Shown: piece after piece, positions 1 through 10,087 of the stretch
How the letters are laid out: every line of letters starts with the position of its first letter
Position numbering within the stretch: position 1 is the first letter of the stretch
Assembly (NCBI GenBank): GCA_001970955.1
Contig: MPUH01000108.1
Location: 1-64,000 of the forward strand
DNA from: Stentor coeruleus
Lineage: Eukaryota; Ciliophora; Heterotrichea; Heterotrichida; Stentoridae
DNA: 64,000 nt
Reading direction: 5' to 3'
The notes under the pieces: model-generated
The model's database searches: none
What the model saw: the letters and a program-made list of their open reading frames with translations, nothing else
What the model was told of the DNA's origin: nothing
Program-made: the position numbers and the translations under genes

Positions 1-689
1 GCGTATCCTTTTTCTTTATAGTCTTTCTTACAGGGATTTCATAAAGAGACAAATAGGTTGAAGAGAAGGTAGTAGATCATTGTTGTTATGATAATGAAAT
101 TGGTAAGAAAGGTACTCCATTTGAAAGGTCTAACATTAAGAAGAAGGTAAGATTTCCCACACAAAGAAAATATAAAAAAAAGCTTATTTGTTTGTTTTAA
201 AGAATCTCATAATCAGAATATCAAATATTGTTCTAAAGATGATATTTTTTTGGATTTGGTAATAGACAAGTTGGACAAGGCCAATGACTGATATCAATGA
301 TTTTAAATTAGAGTTGAGAAAGCAAAAGAAGATGTAAAATGTATGAAAATTTAATTTCCGGCTTTATAAGAGATTATCTAAGTATATAAGTAAAATTATT
401 TGTGATATCCAGATAACAAATTTAAAAGCACCAGATATAAAACTTTTTAAATGATAAAAGATAATATGGCAAGTCTTTAAAAAACCTCATCCAGATTATA
501 ATATTATATAAATTTAGTCTTATGAATCTTGTACAAGAAAAAGTACTTTTATGATAGCAAAGTCTCAAGTGTAAAAAAATATGGGATAAAATGAAGCCGC
601 TTTAAATAACAGGAATTGTTAGACTCTATTAGGAAAGTATAATTTTCTTCTTAAGATCCTCATTTTCAAAAGTTAAAATTCTTCTTTTT

Positions 690-1140
690 TCTTAAGATTT
701 CATCTTAATTACTTCAAAACCTTAATTTTTCACTACTTTTATAAATAATTTACCAAATTTTCAGTCTCTTTATATTTCTCATACATTTCAGGTTGCTTAT
801 GTGCAGCATCAGCATTTCTGGTTGTGATGATCCCTTAGATTTTTTATAAAAGCAAGAAATAGTCCTTAATTTTGTCATTAATTTCAGCGATTGTGCTTTT
901 ATATTCCATTTTTCAAAGTATAATTTTTCTAGATTTATATTTTATTGGTTTTACCTTTAGCTGATCTATAGAGTTTTCTTACTATTTTCTGAGGATTCTA
1001 TATCTTTAATTAGCTGCTCTTGGAGATTTTTATCTTCTATGAAAGTTTCTAATTTCATTTATTTTTCTTAAAGTCTCTTAGAAAGTTTTCATTTAGCTTG
1101 TCTCTGAGGCTTTGTAAGCTTATTCAAGGCTATTTTTAAG
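690..1140 (-). pseudogene. Coiled-coil-like coding relic with many in-frame TAA/TAG
   Basis: Read on the minus strand, one frame running down from 1140 gives charged, coiled-coil-like peptide: LKNSLE, AYKASETS, MKTF and ETLRKINEIRNFHRR are separated by single TAA codons, and later MEYKSTIAEINDKIKDYF and GIITTRNADAAHKQPEMYEK appear in the same frame. About eleven TAA/TAG and two TGA codons interrupt roughly 150 codons. An overlapping frame (ETFIEDKNLQEQLIKDIESS) is also coding-like, which suggests a frameshift near 1040-960. No 15-nt introns remove the stops. The product is not recognised. It could be a decayed Stentor gene or DNA from an organism reading TAA/TAG as Gln. Confidence 0.35.
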
Positions 1141-1800
1141 CTATTATAAGTATAGGGGAGATATCTGATAGGTCCTGGAGAAGTGGCGCCAGCTATAGGG
1201 ACTTCTCATATTCAGGATTATATAGCATATGAAATTCCTATACAAAATTATAAGTATTGTAAAAAAATTAACTTTCAAGAGTAAACCAACGAATCTTGGA
1301 AGAAAAGTAGAAAATATGTGAAGCAAAAAAGGGGATTAAAAATAATAGATATGCATGAGGTGCTATAAAAAGATGCTAAATGTGGATATATTTAAAATTG
1401 CTAAAAAATTAAAATAAATAAACAAGATTGAAAAGAATGCTAAAAAGAAAGCATAGAAGAAATATGATTATATGGTAGAGCAAGAAGAAACACATAAATA
1501 TTCTAAAATATCACATAAGATAATAATATTTCTCAAGTTCCTAGAATTGGTAGAGATTACTCATAATAATCATTTTATATTTTATTAGTTAGGATTAGTA
1601 CCTGTCTCAGAGTATATATTTTTTTTTCTGATGTGACCATAAATGTCAAAGAAGAAATCCAGATTTAACAAGATTATCGAGTATTTTGATAGCATAAATC
1701 GTATAAAATTTATACATGATCATCTATTTATTAAAAAAAAAATCAAAATATTACTATAAAATCATTCTAAATCAATGAAAATATATACTTAGCTTATATA

Positions 1801-2034
1801 TTGAATAAAATATTAACAACATATCTAATCATGGCTATCCTAATAATAAATATGAGAAAAATGGACTATTTTCTGCTTTGGAAAATAGATAAAGCAGCAA
1901 TTGTTTGGGCAAATAATAATAGAATCATTAATAAAGATAATTCTGAGCGATTTAGGTGTGGCAAAGTACTATTTGGAGTATGGGTAAGGAATTATAGCGT
2001 TGCATTGACTACAAATGCAATCGGACTATTTTAA
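1801..2034 (+). pseudogene. Open 77-codon stretch, unidentified relic
   Basis: A 77-codon open stretch beginning at TTG, without a good ATG start; the first internal Met is residue 11. It includes WKIDKAAIVWANNNRIINKD and CGKVLFGVWVRNYSVAL. After the first TAA the frame continues coding-like for about 60 more codons if TAA is ignored (SAKYSLTIQIYP, GLFILYESFI). No domain is recognised; a transposase remnant was considered but no catalytic motif is visible. It is listed because it is longer than expected by chance in such AT-rich DNA. Confidence 0.25.
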
Positions 2035-3392
2035 TCAGCCAAATATTCTTTGACAATACAAATTTATCCTTAAGGATTATTTATATTGTATGAGAGCTTT
2101 ATTTAAGAGAAGAATCATTAAACTTGGCTATAAAAAATTCAAAGAAAATATAAAATATCATTTTGAAGACACTATGCATCAAAAAAAAATTTCCTTGCTT
2201 TGAAAATACATTTAGTATATGAATTTTTTTTTGAAAGTCTTAGAATAGTATAAGTAATTTAGTTAGATGATTCCTTATAAGTATAATCTTAAAAAATATG
2301 GTTTTTTTAAAGTTTTATATTGGAAAAAAAAACCTACATCGATAAAGTTCGCAAAATACCTAAATTATCACCTGATAAAAGATGATATATTCAATCTTAT
2401 AAAAAAATCTAAGGCCATTTGAATTTTATATGCATACTTCTAATGTTAAATATCCTATTATTAGAGTACTAATATATGATATCTTTAATTTTTTTATACA
2501 ACAAGAATTCTTGAAAGCATTATTCCTTTAACAATATCATTTGTTTTATATCCTAATATAATCTGTATTAAATTCTAATATATTATCAAAGGATGCAATG
2601 GAATTTAAACTATAAAATAAAACTATTAAATCTAAAATTCTTGTTTATTTATTCAAAGAGAGTATGTAAAATTTAATACCAGACAATACATTGTTATTTG
2701 TTAGTATTATTTGGATAAATTTGATAGATTTTCGAGAGAAGTTGAAGTAAGAAAATATAATTTATTGTTATCTCTTTATTATGCAATTAATTATTAGGTT
2801 GAAAATGATATAAATTATGTATCTGATGAAATAGCAAAGTCTAAGTGAAAGAAAGTGATGATAATTAGTGATTATTTCTAAGATTGCTATTATTTTATAT
2901 AATTTTATAATTTCCTAAAAAGGTATTCTTACTATTACTGGAGTACTCTAGCAAAAATTAATTTATACTACATAAAGCTACCAGAGTTCTTTGGCAAAAT
3001 ACACCTTTTTAGGAATTTATAAATTATATAATCTTAGAAATAATAACAAAGGATGAAATTATGAGATTTAGCTAAAATTCTTGAATATCTCTTTCTTTTT
3101 TAAGTAGGTGGACAAAGTATTATTTACTATGCTCCCGATATATTTTTTAAAAGTATTCACTTTTCATATATTCTTCACAGCATCACAATAATCTATTTTT
3201 ATACATTTCATTAAATATAAGTATTCCACTTTTTCAACGATACCTAAATTTTGCCTTGACACTACAAAAATGTCAGAAAATTGGTTGAACTACAAAAAAG
3301 TGTATGACTATAGCTAATACACCTATCAGTGCAAATAAAATTATTTGATGTGATAATCTGATATAAAAACTTGGATAATAATAGTAGAGAAA

Positions 3393-4016
3393 ATGGGTGC
3401 AAACAATCCAAAACTTACTCCAAAAGAACAAATGCGAGAAACAAGGCGAGGACTTAAAAGAGCAATAAGGGAAATTGAAAGAGAAAGGCTGAAGCTACAA
3501 AACGAAGAGAAAAAACTCATTGCTGAAATTAAAAGAATGGCAAAAACAGGAAATGTTGGTCCAGTTAAAGTGATGGCAAAAGATTTAGTACGTCTTCGAA
3601 GACATGTAGCAAAATTTTATGATATGAAATCTCAAATATCAGGAATTGATATGAGACTTCAGACCATGAGTTCAACTCAAACAATGGCTGAAGTTTTAAG
3701 GGGAGTTACTCCAACTCTTGTGAAAATTAACAAACAAATGAATCTTCCTGAGCTAAATAATATGATGAAAGATTTTTACAAAGAAACTCAAAGAATGGAG
3801 ATGACTGATGAATTAATGGGAGAAGCTGTTGATATGGCTCTTGAACATGAAGGTGATGATGTAGAAACTGATCAAGTTGTAAGCCAGGTCCTTTCAGAAA
3901 TAGGAGTCGAAATAGCTGGGCAGCTTGATCATGGAGCCCTACCTTCATTGAAAAAACAAGAAGTTGAGGAAAATAAAAGTACGGACCTGGAAGCTAGATT
4001 CGCTGCATTAAGATAG
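3393..4016 (+). CDS. VPS2: ESCRT-III subunit Vps2/CHMP2
   Basis: A 207-residue Snf7-family protein of the Vps2/CHMP2 type. With Vps24 it forms the late ESCRT-III filament on endosomal membranes and recruits the AAA ATPase Vps4 for membrane scission. What is visible: a basic N-terminal helix (RETRRGLKRAIREIERERLKL), the family motif MAKDLVRLRRHVAKFYDMK at about residues 62-80, an acidic C-terminal half, and a C-terminal DLEARFAALR that fits the MIM1 signature bound by Vps4 MIT domains. Length is normal for the family (about 210-220). The start ATG encodes MGANNPK and is followed at once by the conserved basic helix. No intron. It faces convergently toward the debranching-enzyme gene. Confidence 0.93.
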   Translation: MGANNPKLTPKEQMRETRRGLKRAIREIERERLKLQNEEKKLIAEIKRMAKTGNVGPVKVMAKDLVRLRRHVAKFYDMKSQISGIDMRLQTMSSTQTMAEVLRGVTPTLVKINKQMNLPELNNMMKDFYKETQRMEMTDELMGEAVDMALEHEGDDVETDQVVSQVLSEIGVEIAGQLDHGALPSLKKQEVEENKSTDLEARFAALR

Positions 4017-4429
4017 ATAGTTAATAACAGTGTTCTATCAATAACAAAATTGAATCTAATCTGATTATAAAAATTAAAAATAATTAATAGTTTATATACT
4101 CATATTGTAAATTTTATAGTAACATAGAAAAGCTATTTTTCTTATTAGAAAGTGTCTTAATTCCCTTGTATTATAATTTGTCGAAATATTTCTGAATGAT
4201 AAAGTGATTTAGGAATAATAAGAGAATTTTAGATGAATAATAAACTGATTTTTCTTCATATAATCTTTTGAAATATTATTTATATTTGCTAGAGGAAAAT
4301 AATTTAGCGAGTAGTTTTTCAAAGCTATAATAATCAATAACTACTTTAGTATTATTAATGTAATTATATAAATACTTATTAAATACATTTTTAAAACTAT
4401 TCAAACTTATAGATAAGTAATAATACCTA
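4017..4429. other. Convergent intergenic spacer
   Basis: 413 bp of AT-rich DNA between two convergent 3' ends. Nothing recognisable beyond presumed 3' UTRs. Confidence 0.6.
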
Positions 4430-7400
4430 CTAATTAATTTGTTGTAAGACTTCTATGAATGGTCCAATGCTCCATGCTTGAGCCATGCATGAAAATGAGC
4501 ATTCTTTTCCATACCCATTTGTAAGTTCTGGTAAGGACATCCAAGAACTATTTTCAAAAGTCTTCAAATGTTGGCTCAAACATTTGTAAACCAATTTTTT
4601 GTCCTCAGTAAAAATCATAACAGACTGTAAAAAGTATCCAACAGGCCACACCCATTCAGGTCCATTATGATAACTAAAGCCTTGAGCTATACTATAATCA
4701 TCAGAATCATTAGAATTGTCATAGAAGTTTCTATAAGAACTATCACTTGAATTAAGTGTCATTATCCCTATCTGCATAGTTCCAAGTCCAGGCATGAGTT
4801 CTTTTCTAACGATTTCAAGTGCTGATATCGCATGATCTTTATCAAAAAGATCTGGAGCTACAGCTAAGGCAATGCATTGGTTTGGACGAAGCTGAATATC
4901 ATTAGAAGGAATAGAGCATCCTATTGTGTCTTTATAATACCCAGAAATTCTATCAGCATTATATGGGATAAAGAACAAATTATCAAAATTATTTTTCAAA
5001 ACTTCCCTCCATCTAGTATATTCAAACCTTGATCCATCCCTTAAAACAACACTGTTATAAGGAAAAACATTTAATTCTTTCATTTTGACTAGAAAATTCA
5101 AAGTGGAATATAACAAAGCATTTATTTCAATTGCTGCACCATCTCTTGGTGTAGAAGGTATTCCTGCATTTTTAGCTTTCAATGAACTACCCATTTTATC
5201 CATCCAAGTACCACAATTCCATCTATTTCCTCCATAAATTAGTCCTGTTTTTGGATCAAATTGAATTCTCACATTGAAACCTTCATCACGCATTTGTGCA
5301 TCTATCATAGAACCAGCATTCCATTCTCTAAACTCAATTCCAATTGCATGTTCCTGCATAATTTTTTGTATAACATCTGAGATGCTCATAAAAATTTCAG
5401 AATGGTCTACATAATGTTCTTCTTGTATATCACTTTTGAAAACAATTGAAACTTTTTCACTTAAGATTTTTTCACCTTCTGGGGCCATTAAAACATAGTT
5501 TTTAATTGAGTTTAAAAAAAACCAAGTTGCATCACGTGCATTATATCTGCAATTTTTTCCACTATCCAATAAATTAGGAATTAATCCATGACGAATAACT
5601 GATGCAAATGCTAAAATTGTTTCACGGGCTTCAGAAAATCGTTTTGTGCATAATAAAAGCCCAGTAAGTGAAATAAAAGTATCTCTACCCCAACATCTCA
5701 TAAAACCAGTAGCAAAATGAGGTAAACCTGCAGAAAGTGATGCATTATACAAAGAGCTTTTAACACTAGGAACAATTCCCCAAAACTGTGAAACAGCAGT
5801 ATAAAAATATTCATCAACCTTTGTAATAGGTGATACTTGGAAAAGTTCTTGTATTTGATATCTTTGAGCAGCTTCAAAAAGAATAATTACGAATTTGATA
5901 AGATGTTTTGGGATGATACCTCTTGGGAATTTTTTAATATGCGAAACTGCATTTTGAATATAATCAATTAATGACATTGGGACATAAGGTGAAAGTCTTC
6001 CATGAATATAATCAAGAAGCCAATCTCCACTACGTATATTATTGCAAATTTCATGACCTAAATTGTTTTTGTTAATCAACTTTATAAATTCTATAACTAA
6101 TCCACCAATTCCTGCATATGTAAATGGTTTAAATTGTGGTACTTCATATGTATTTCTCTTATTTTCTGATACATCTAATTCTTCACTACTACATCTCCAT
6201 AATAAATGATTAAAATTTTCTAGTGACATTTCATAAAATATTCTTTTGTAATCATATTTCAACTCTTCGTAAATAGTATTAAGCGATTCTAAACTACTTT
6301 TGCTATGCATCTCAGTTTTGAATATACATAAAAAGCTTTGGGGAATTTTTTGCAAGTTGAGAACATCTATGTTTTCTATAGAATCTCTTGAAATACTTCC
6401 AAAATGGTCAAGATTTGTTGATACTTCTAAATGTCCTTTTAAACCATTGATTTCATAAAGATCTTGAATAAATCCCCAGTTGTTAAAGGAAAGTTCACCT
6501 AAAAAGATCATTTTCTCAACTATCCCTGGTAGTTTCATGCCATATTGAGAAACAGGATTAGGATCATCCCAAAATGAAGTACGAGTTATCATTACATAAC
6601 TACTTCCAGTTATTGGATTTTGACGAATAATCATAAACACATCATTGCTACATTGATGAATATACATTTCATTATAGCCTTCTTCACTCATAACCTGATG
6701 TAAATGATTTAAAATTGTTCGAGCTGGCCTCATACTTTTAAATATCCCAGTGCGTACTTGTGGTGTCCTAGTTACTTTAATAACATTATTTATATTGGTT
6801 CCAAATTTTTTAAAAGGTTGTTTCCAATCATGTACCCAGTTTGTCTTATCAATAACAAACTTAAACGAGAGTTCTTTTCCAAGCAGTTCTTCAGACAAGC
6901 TAAGTTCTACTTCAAAGTTATTCTCACTAGTCCTTATTAATTGATAAAAATTAACCCAACCATCCCATTCTCCTTTAACATCAACAGTTCCAACCTTTTG
7001 TGATAAATCATGAGAAAATGTTATAAGTAATTTTATAGGCCCTCCAAGATCAACTTTATTTTTGCAAACTTCTGGTTCATATTTAAGATAAGTTCTTTTT
7101 TCTGTAATAACACATAATTGTTTGGGTAAAAATTCATCATAACCCCTAGTTGATGCAATAGTACAATTAGACATCGCCACGATAGCTGCATTAGGCAAAG
7201 CATCATGAGCTTTTCTTTTTTGTGATGGAGTTGGGTTATCATGTGTACAATCATAATATATAGCAGGTGTTACACCACTTTTAAGTCTTTCTAAACTTCT
7301 ATCAGTAAACAAACTTAAAGAATTTATTGAACTTTCTTCAAGTTTCCCTAAACTCAAACTTTCTCCATTCCCATACTCATAAGAAAGAGCGCAAAGATGT

Positions 7401-9091
7401 TTAGGGTCATGAGCATTTAATGCTTCTCGGACAAGGCCATTGATTCCAAGAACTTTCACAAAATGAGCATCTAATTTTGAATCAGAAGTGAATAATTCAG
7501 CCATAACATAAAGATTAGGATTTACTTCTCGTGCAGCTTGAAGCATATACATTGATACACTTAAAGGAGTTCCATGAGCATTATCTAATCTTATTCCTTT
7601 AAAACATTTCGCCATAGAAATAACATATTCTTTCATATACTCCCAGAGAGCTGGTGCATCATCATAACAATTGCCATATCTGAGTTTGATATTATCATCC
7701 CATATAACAACATTTCTTCTAAAATAATGCCAACCTTCTTTACCCGCAAAATCTTTAAGAACATCATTATTTGACATAATAAATCCATTGTGTATAACAA
7801 CATGGCCATTTCTAAGTTCTTGGAAATATCTGCCAACAATTGGATTATCAGCTGAAATTTCCACGTTACCTTTTTCTAGTTTGTGATATCGAATATCTCC
7901 TTCAATGTTTGTTAGAATCTCAGCAAAATGCCTATCAAAACGAGAAAGAAGATAACTATTAACAACTGGAAGTGCTTTTCTTACTTCTTTTATGCTGTTT
8001 TGCTTAGAGTGGCCTAAAATTTTGCAAGCTTTCCAGACTAGTTTAGTATTAATTTCTGTTGAAAGGGGTGCTTCTCCTTCATGAATAAGAGCATAAGTCT
8101 TTATAAAATATTCAAGACCTTTGCTTTTAAGTTCAGCAATCAAATTAGTTTCAATTTCCTCATCTTCAATATTTTCCTGAAATTTTCCCATAACTTCATT
8201 AACATCCATTTGAAAATACTGATGCAATTTAATTTGAGGAAGCCATTCTATTTTGAGTATATGCATAATATTGCTTAAATCTTTTTCATTTTCAATACGA
8301 TTTCTATTATGTAAATTATGTATTTTTCTTTCAATTACAGCCTTAGTAAATTCATGTAAAGCTTTATCAAGTTGATAAGCAGATCTTAAGTATGGGCAAT
8401 TCACTAAATTGTAAGTAGCTTCTGGATGTTCTTCAACAAACTCTGAATTGTAGGCACAATGATTAAGAACAATATCAACCATGCAACCTATACCTTTAGA
8501 ATCAAGAATTTCCATAATATTTTCCAAAGCCGCATACTTTTGTGATTTGCTCATATTAGGAAACAGAGAATCGCTTAGATTAGTTGGTTCTTTTATGCAA
8601 TAAAGACTTTGAGATCCTCCAAGAACTTGTATTGGTGTGATGTGAAAGAAATTATAACCAAGGCTAAACTGATCTTCAAATATTTCCAGCCATAAGTCAA
8701 TTGGCCCCATACTTCTTGAAAGAACAGTTTGAATACATAAAGAATCTAATGGTTTTGTTTTTCCTCCAAGAGTTATTGCTGGGTTAACAACAATGTAATC
8801 AGGCTCAGATATTAACTCGCCTATTTTCAAATTGAGTTTCATACTTCCTGATATAACAAAATGAACTTCACATACCCAATTGCCTCCTTTCATATATCCA
8901 GAATGTTCTATTTCAGCACCTGAGTTTTCTTTGATAATCAACAATGTTGAAGGGTCTGCGAAGTCACTACAGCCTTCAATTTGAAACTCTACTGAATCTC
9001 CTAGGTTGACTCTGAATATGAAATCTTCTCTACCTAACCCTAAGATTGTCCCTTTTTCACAGTCTAGTCTGCAAGCATACTTTTTAACCAT
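4430..9091 (-). CDS. AGL: Glycogen debranching enzyme (glucanotransferase / amylo-1,6-glucosidase)
   Basis: An intronless 1553-residue protein, close to the usual eukaryotic length (human about 1530). It is the bifunctional enzyme that shortens limit-dextrin branches: an N-terminal GH13-like 4-alpha-glucanotransferase moves maltosyl/maltotriosyl units, and a C-terminal GH133 glucosidase hydrolyses the remaining alpha-1,6 glucose. Transferase motifs are visible: DIVLNHCAYNSEF near residue 205, GIRLDNAHGTPL near 500 (nucleophile Asp), VMAELFTSD near 530 (acid/base Glu) and HDNPTPSQKR near 618. Glucosidase motifs are GFMRCWGRDTFISLTGLLL near 1130, WNCGTWMDKMG near 1290 and NGPEWVWPVGYF near the C-terminus. 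A complete two-domain enzyme without in-frame stops over 4.6 kb, it is also good evidence for the standard code and real coding sequence here. Confidence 0.97.
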   Translation of the reverse strand: MVKKYACRLDCEKGTILGLGREDFIFRVNLGDSVEFQIEGCSDFADPSTLLIIKENSGAEIEHSGYMKGGNWVCEVHFVISGSMKLNLKIGELISEPDYIVVNPAITLGGKTKPLDSLCIQTVLSRSMGPIDLWLEIFEDQFSLGYNFFHITPIQVLGGSQSLYCIKEPTNLSDSLFPNMSKSQKYAALENIMEILDSKGIGCMVDIVLNHCAYNSEFVEEHPEATYNLVNCPYLRSAYQLDKALHEFTKAVIERKIHNLHNRNRIENEKDLSNIMHILKIEWLPQIKLHQYFQMDVNEVMGKFQENIEDEEIETNLIAELKSKGLEYFIKTYALIHEGEAPLSTEINTKLVWKACKILGHSKQNSIKEVRKALPVVNSYLLSRFDRHFAEILTNIEGDIRYHKLEKGNVEISADNPIVGRYFQELRNGHVVIHNGFIMSNNDVLKDFAGKEGWHYFRRNVVIWDDNIKLRYGNCYDDAPALWEYMKEYVISMAKCFKGIRLDNAHGTPLSVSMYMLQAAREVNPNLYVMAELFTSDSKLDAHFVKVLGINGLVREALNAHDPKHLCALSYEYGNGESLSLGKLEESSINSLSLFTDRSLERLKSGVTPAIYYDCTHDNPTPSQKRKAHDALPNAAIVAMSNCTIASTRGYDEFLPKQLCVITEKRTYLKYEPEVCKNKVDLGGPIKLLITFSHDLSQKVGTVDVKGEWDGWVNFYQLIRTSENNFEVELSLSEELLGKELSFKFVIDKTNWVHDWKQPFKKFGTNINNVIKVTRTPQVRTGIFKSMRPARTILNHLHQVMSEEGYNEMYIHQCSNDVFMIIRQNPITGSSYVMITRTSFWDDPNPVSQYGMKLPGIVEKMIFLGELSFNNWGFIQDLYEINGLKGHLEVSTNLDHFGSISRDSIENIDVLNLQKIPQSFLCIFKTEMHSKSSLESLNTIYEELKYDYKRIFYEMSLENFNHLLWRCSSEELDVSENKRNTYEVPQFKPFTYAGIGGLVIEFIKLINKNNLGHEICNNIRSGDWLLDYIHGRLSPYVPMSLIDYIQNAVSHIKKFPRGIIPKHLIKFVIILFEAAQRYQIQELFQVSPITKVDEYFYTAVSQFWGIVPSVKSSLYNASLSAGLPHFATGFMRCWGRDTFISLTGLLLCTKRFSEARETILAFASVIRHGLIPNLLDSGKNCRYNARDATWFFLNSIKNYVLMAPEGEKILSEKVSIVFKSDIQEEHYVDHSEIFMSISDVIQKIMQEHAIGIEFREWNAGSMIDAQMRDEGFNVRIQFDPKTGLIYGGNRWNCGTWMDKMGSSLKAKNAGIPSTPRDGAAIEINALLYSTLNFLVKMKELNVFPYNSVVLRDGSRFEYTRWREVLKNNFDNLFFIPYNADRISGYYKDTIGCSIPSNDIQLRPNQCIALAVAPDLFDKDHAISALEIVRKELMPGLGTMQIGIMTLNSSDSSYRNFYDNSNDSDDYSIAQGFSYHNGPEWVWPVGYFLQSVMIFTEDKKLVYKCLSQHLKTFENSSWMSLPELTNGYGKECSFSCMAQAWSIGPFIEVLQQIN

Positions 9092-10087
9092 TATTATCGA
9101 CTTCCCATATCATATGCCTTTCTTTTAAACTATGTAAAAAGGACAAGGTATAAAAATCTTGAGGGAGAGTATTTTAAAGTAGGATTTATGCTATTTTAAG
9201 TCTTTTTATATATATTTACCTTTAATTAAAGGTATTGGAAAATTTACTAGTATTTTAAATGCTTGAAGTATTGGTTTAAGTGATGAAAACTTTGCTCTTA
9301 TAGCGATTATTTCTTAATAGATAGATTTGAACTGTTTTTGTTAGGTTTTTAATTAAAGTTATGGATTGAAATTTCAATCTGACAAAAGTATTTTATTCAG
9401 TGGATTTTTTATATTAAAAAATAAATAGTATACGGAAACAAAATTGAATTGGAAAACATTTCCCACTAAAGTTTCTAGGATTTGCAAAATTTTTATATGA
9501 AATCAAATATTATATTATAGAAATTTTCCCATCAATTGAAATAATATGCCAATGGGTGAATGATTACAAAAAAAGTAAGTGAATTATTATGATAGATATT
9601 TTATATAGTCATGATTTAAAAAATTATTAAATTTTAAGTAAGAGTGAGTTATATTCCAATAAGGTTTTAGAAAGCTTGCAAATCAGTATTTGGAAGTCTG
9701 TTGTGTACAAATACATATAGTATAATATATATCCTAATATTACTCATATCATAAATTTATAATTCAAATCATATATATTAAGATTTATCCAGCCTTTTTC
9801 AAATTAATTAAAATACATAATTCTAGAAATCAGATAAATTATTCAATAAACCAATATCTAACAAAGTATTATCTATCTTATTAGTTCAGCGAATATAAAG
9901 CTTAATGCTATTTTACTAGATATATATTTTTATAATTATATAAGTATTATACTTACAATATATTATTGATTAAGTTAAAAGCTAATTTACTTAAGTTTGC
10001 AAATCTGTAAGACATGTCAAAATCATATACATCATTAGAGAACTATTTATAACAGCAAATAAATTTATTAAAATATTCTAATAATAA
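9092..10087. other. Intergenic region, about 1 kb
   Basis: AT-rich spacer between the start of the debranching-enzyme gene and the 3' end of the PKG gene. No coding-like stretch, repeat or RNA gene was recognised. The debranching-enzyme promoter presumably lies at its left edge. Confidence 0.5.

Larger units (their letters stand above)
1..3392. other. Gene-poor 5' region with coding relics
   Basis: No intact gene is visible in these 3.4 kb, which is unusual because gaps elsewhere in the window are mostly under 1 kb. The sequence is not featureless: several stretches read like protein when TAA/TAG codons are passed over (listed separately). No intron array, tRNA or terminal repeat was recognised. 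It may be a decayed gene neighbourhood, foreign ciliate DNA or the edge of a chimeric contig; sequence alone does not decide. Confidence 0.5.

Noticed and set aside
1144-1326. Minus-strand 60-codon frame as a gene
   Set aside because: Composition is what AT-rich DNA yields by chance, with no domain and no sensible context.
4430-9091. Several shorter frames on both strands inside the debranching-enzyme gene
   Set aside because: All are shadows of the 1553-residue coding frame.
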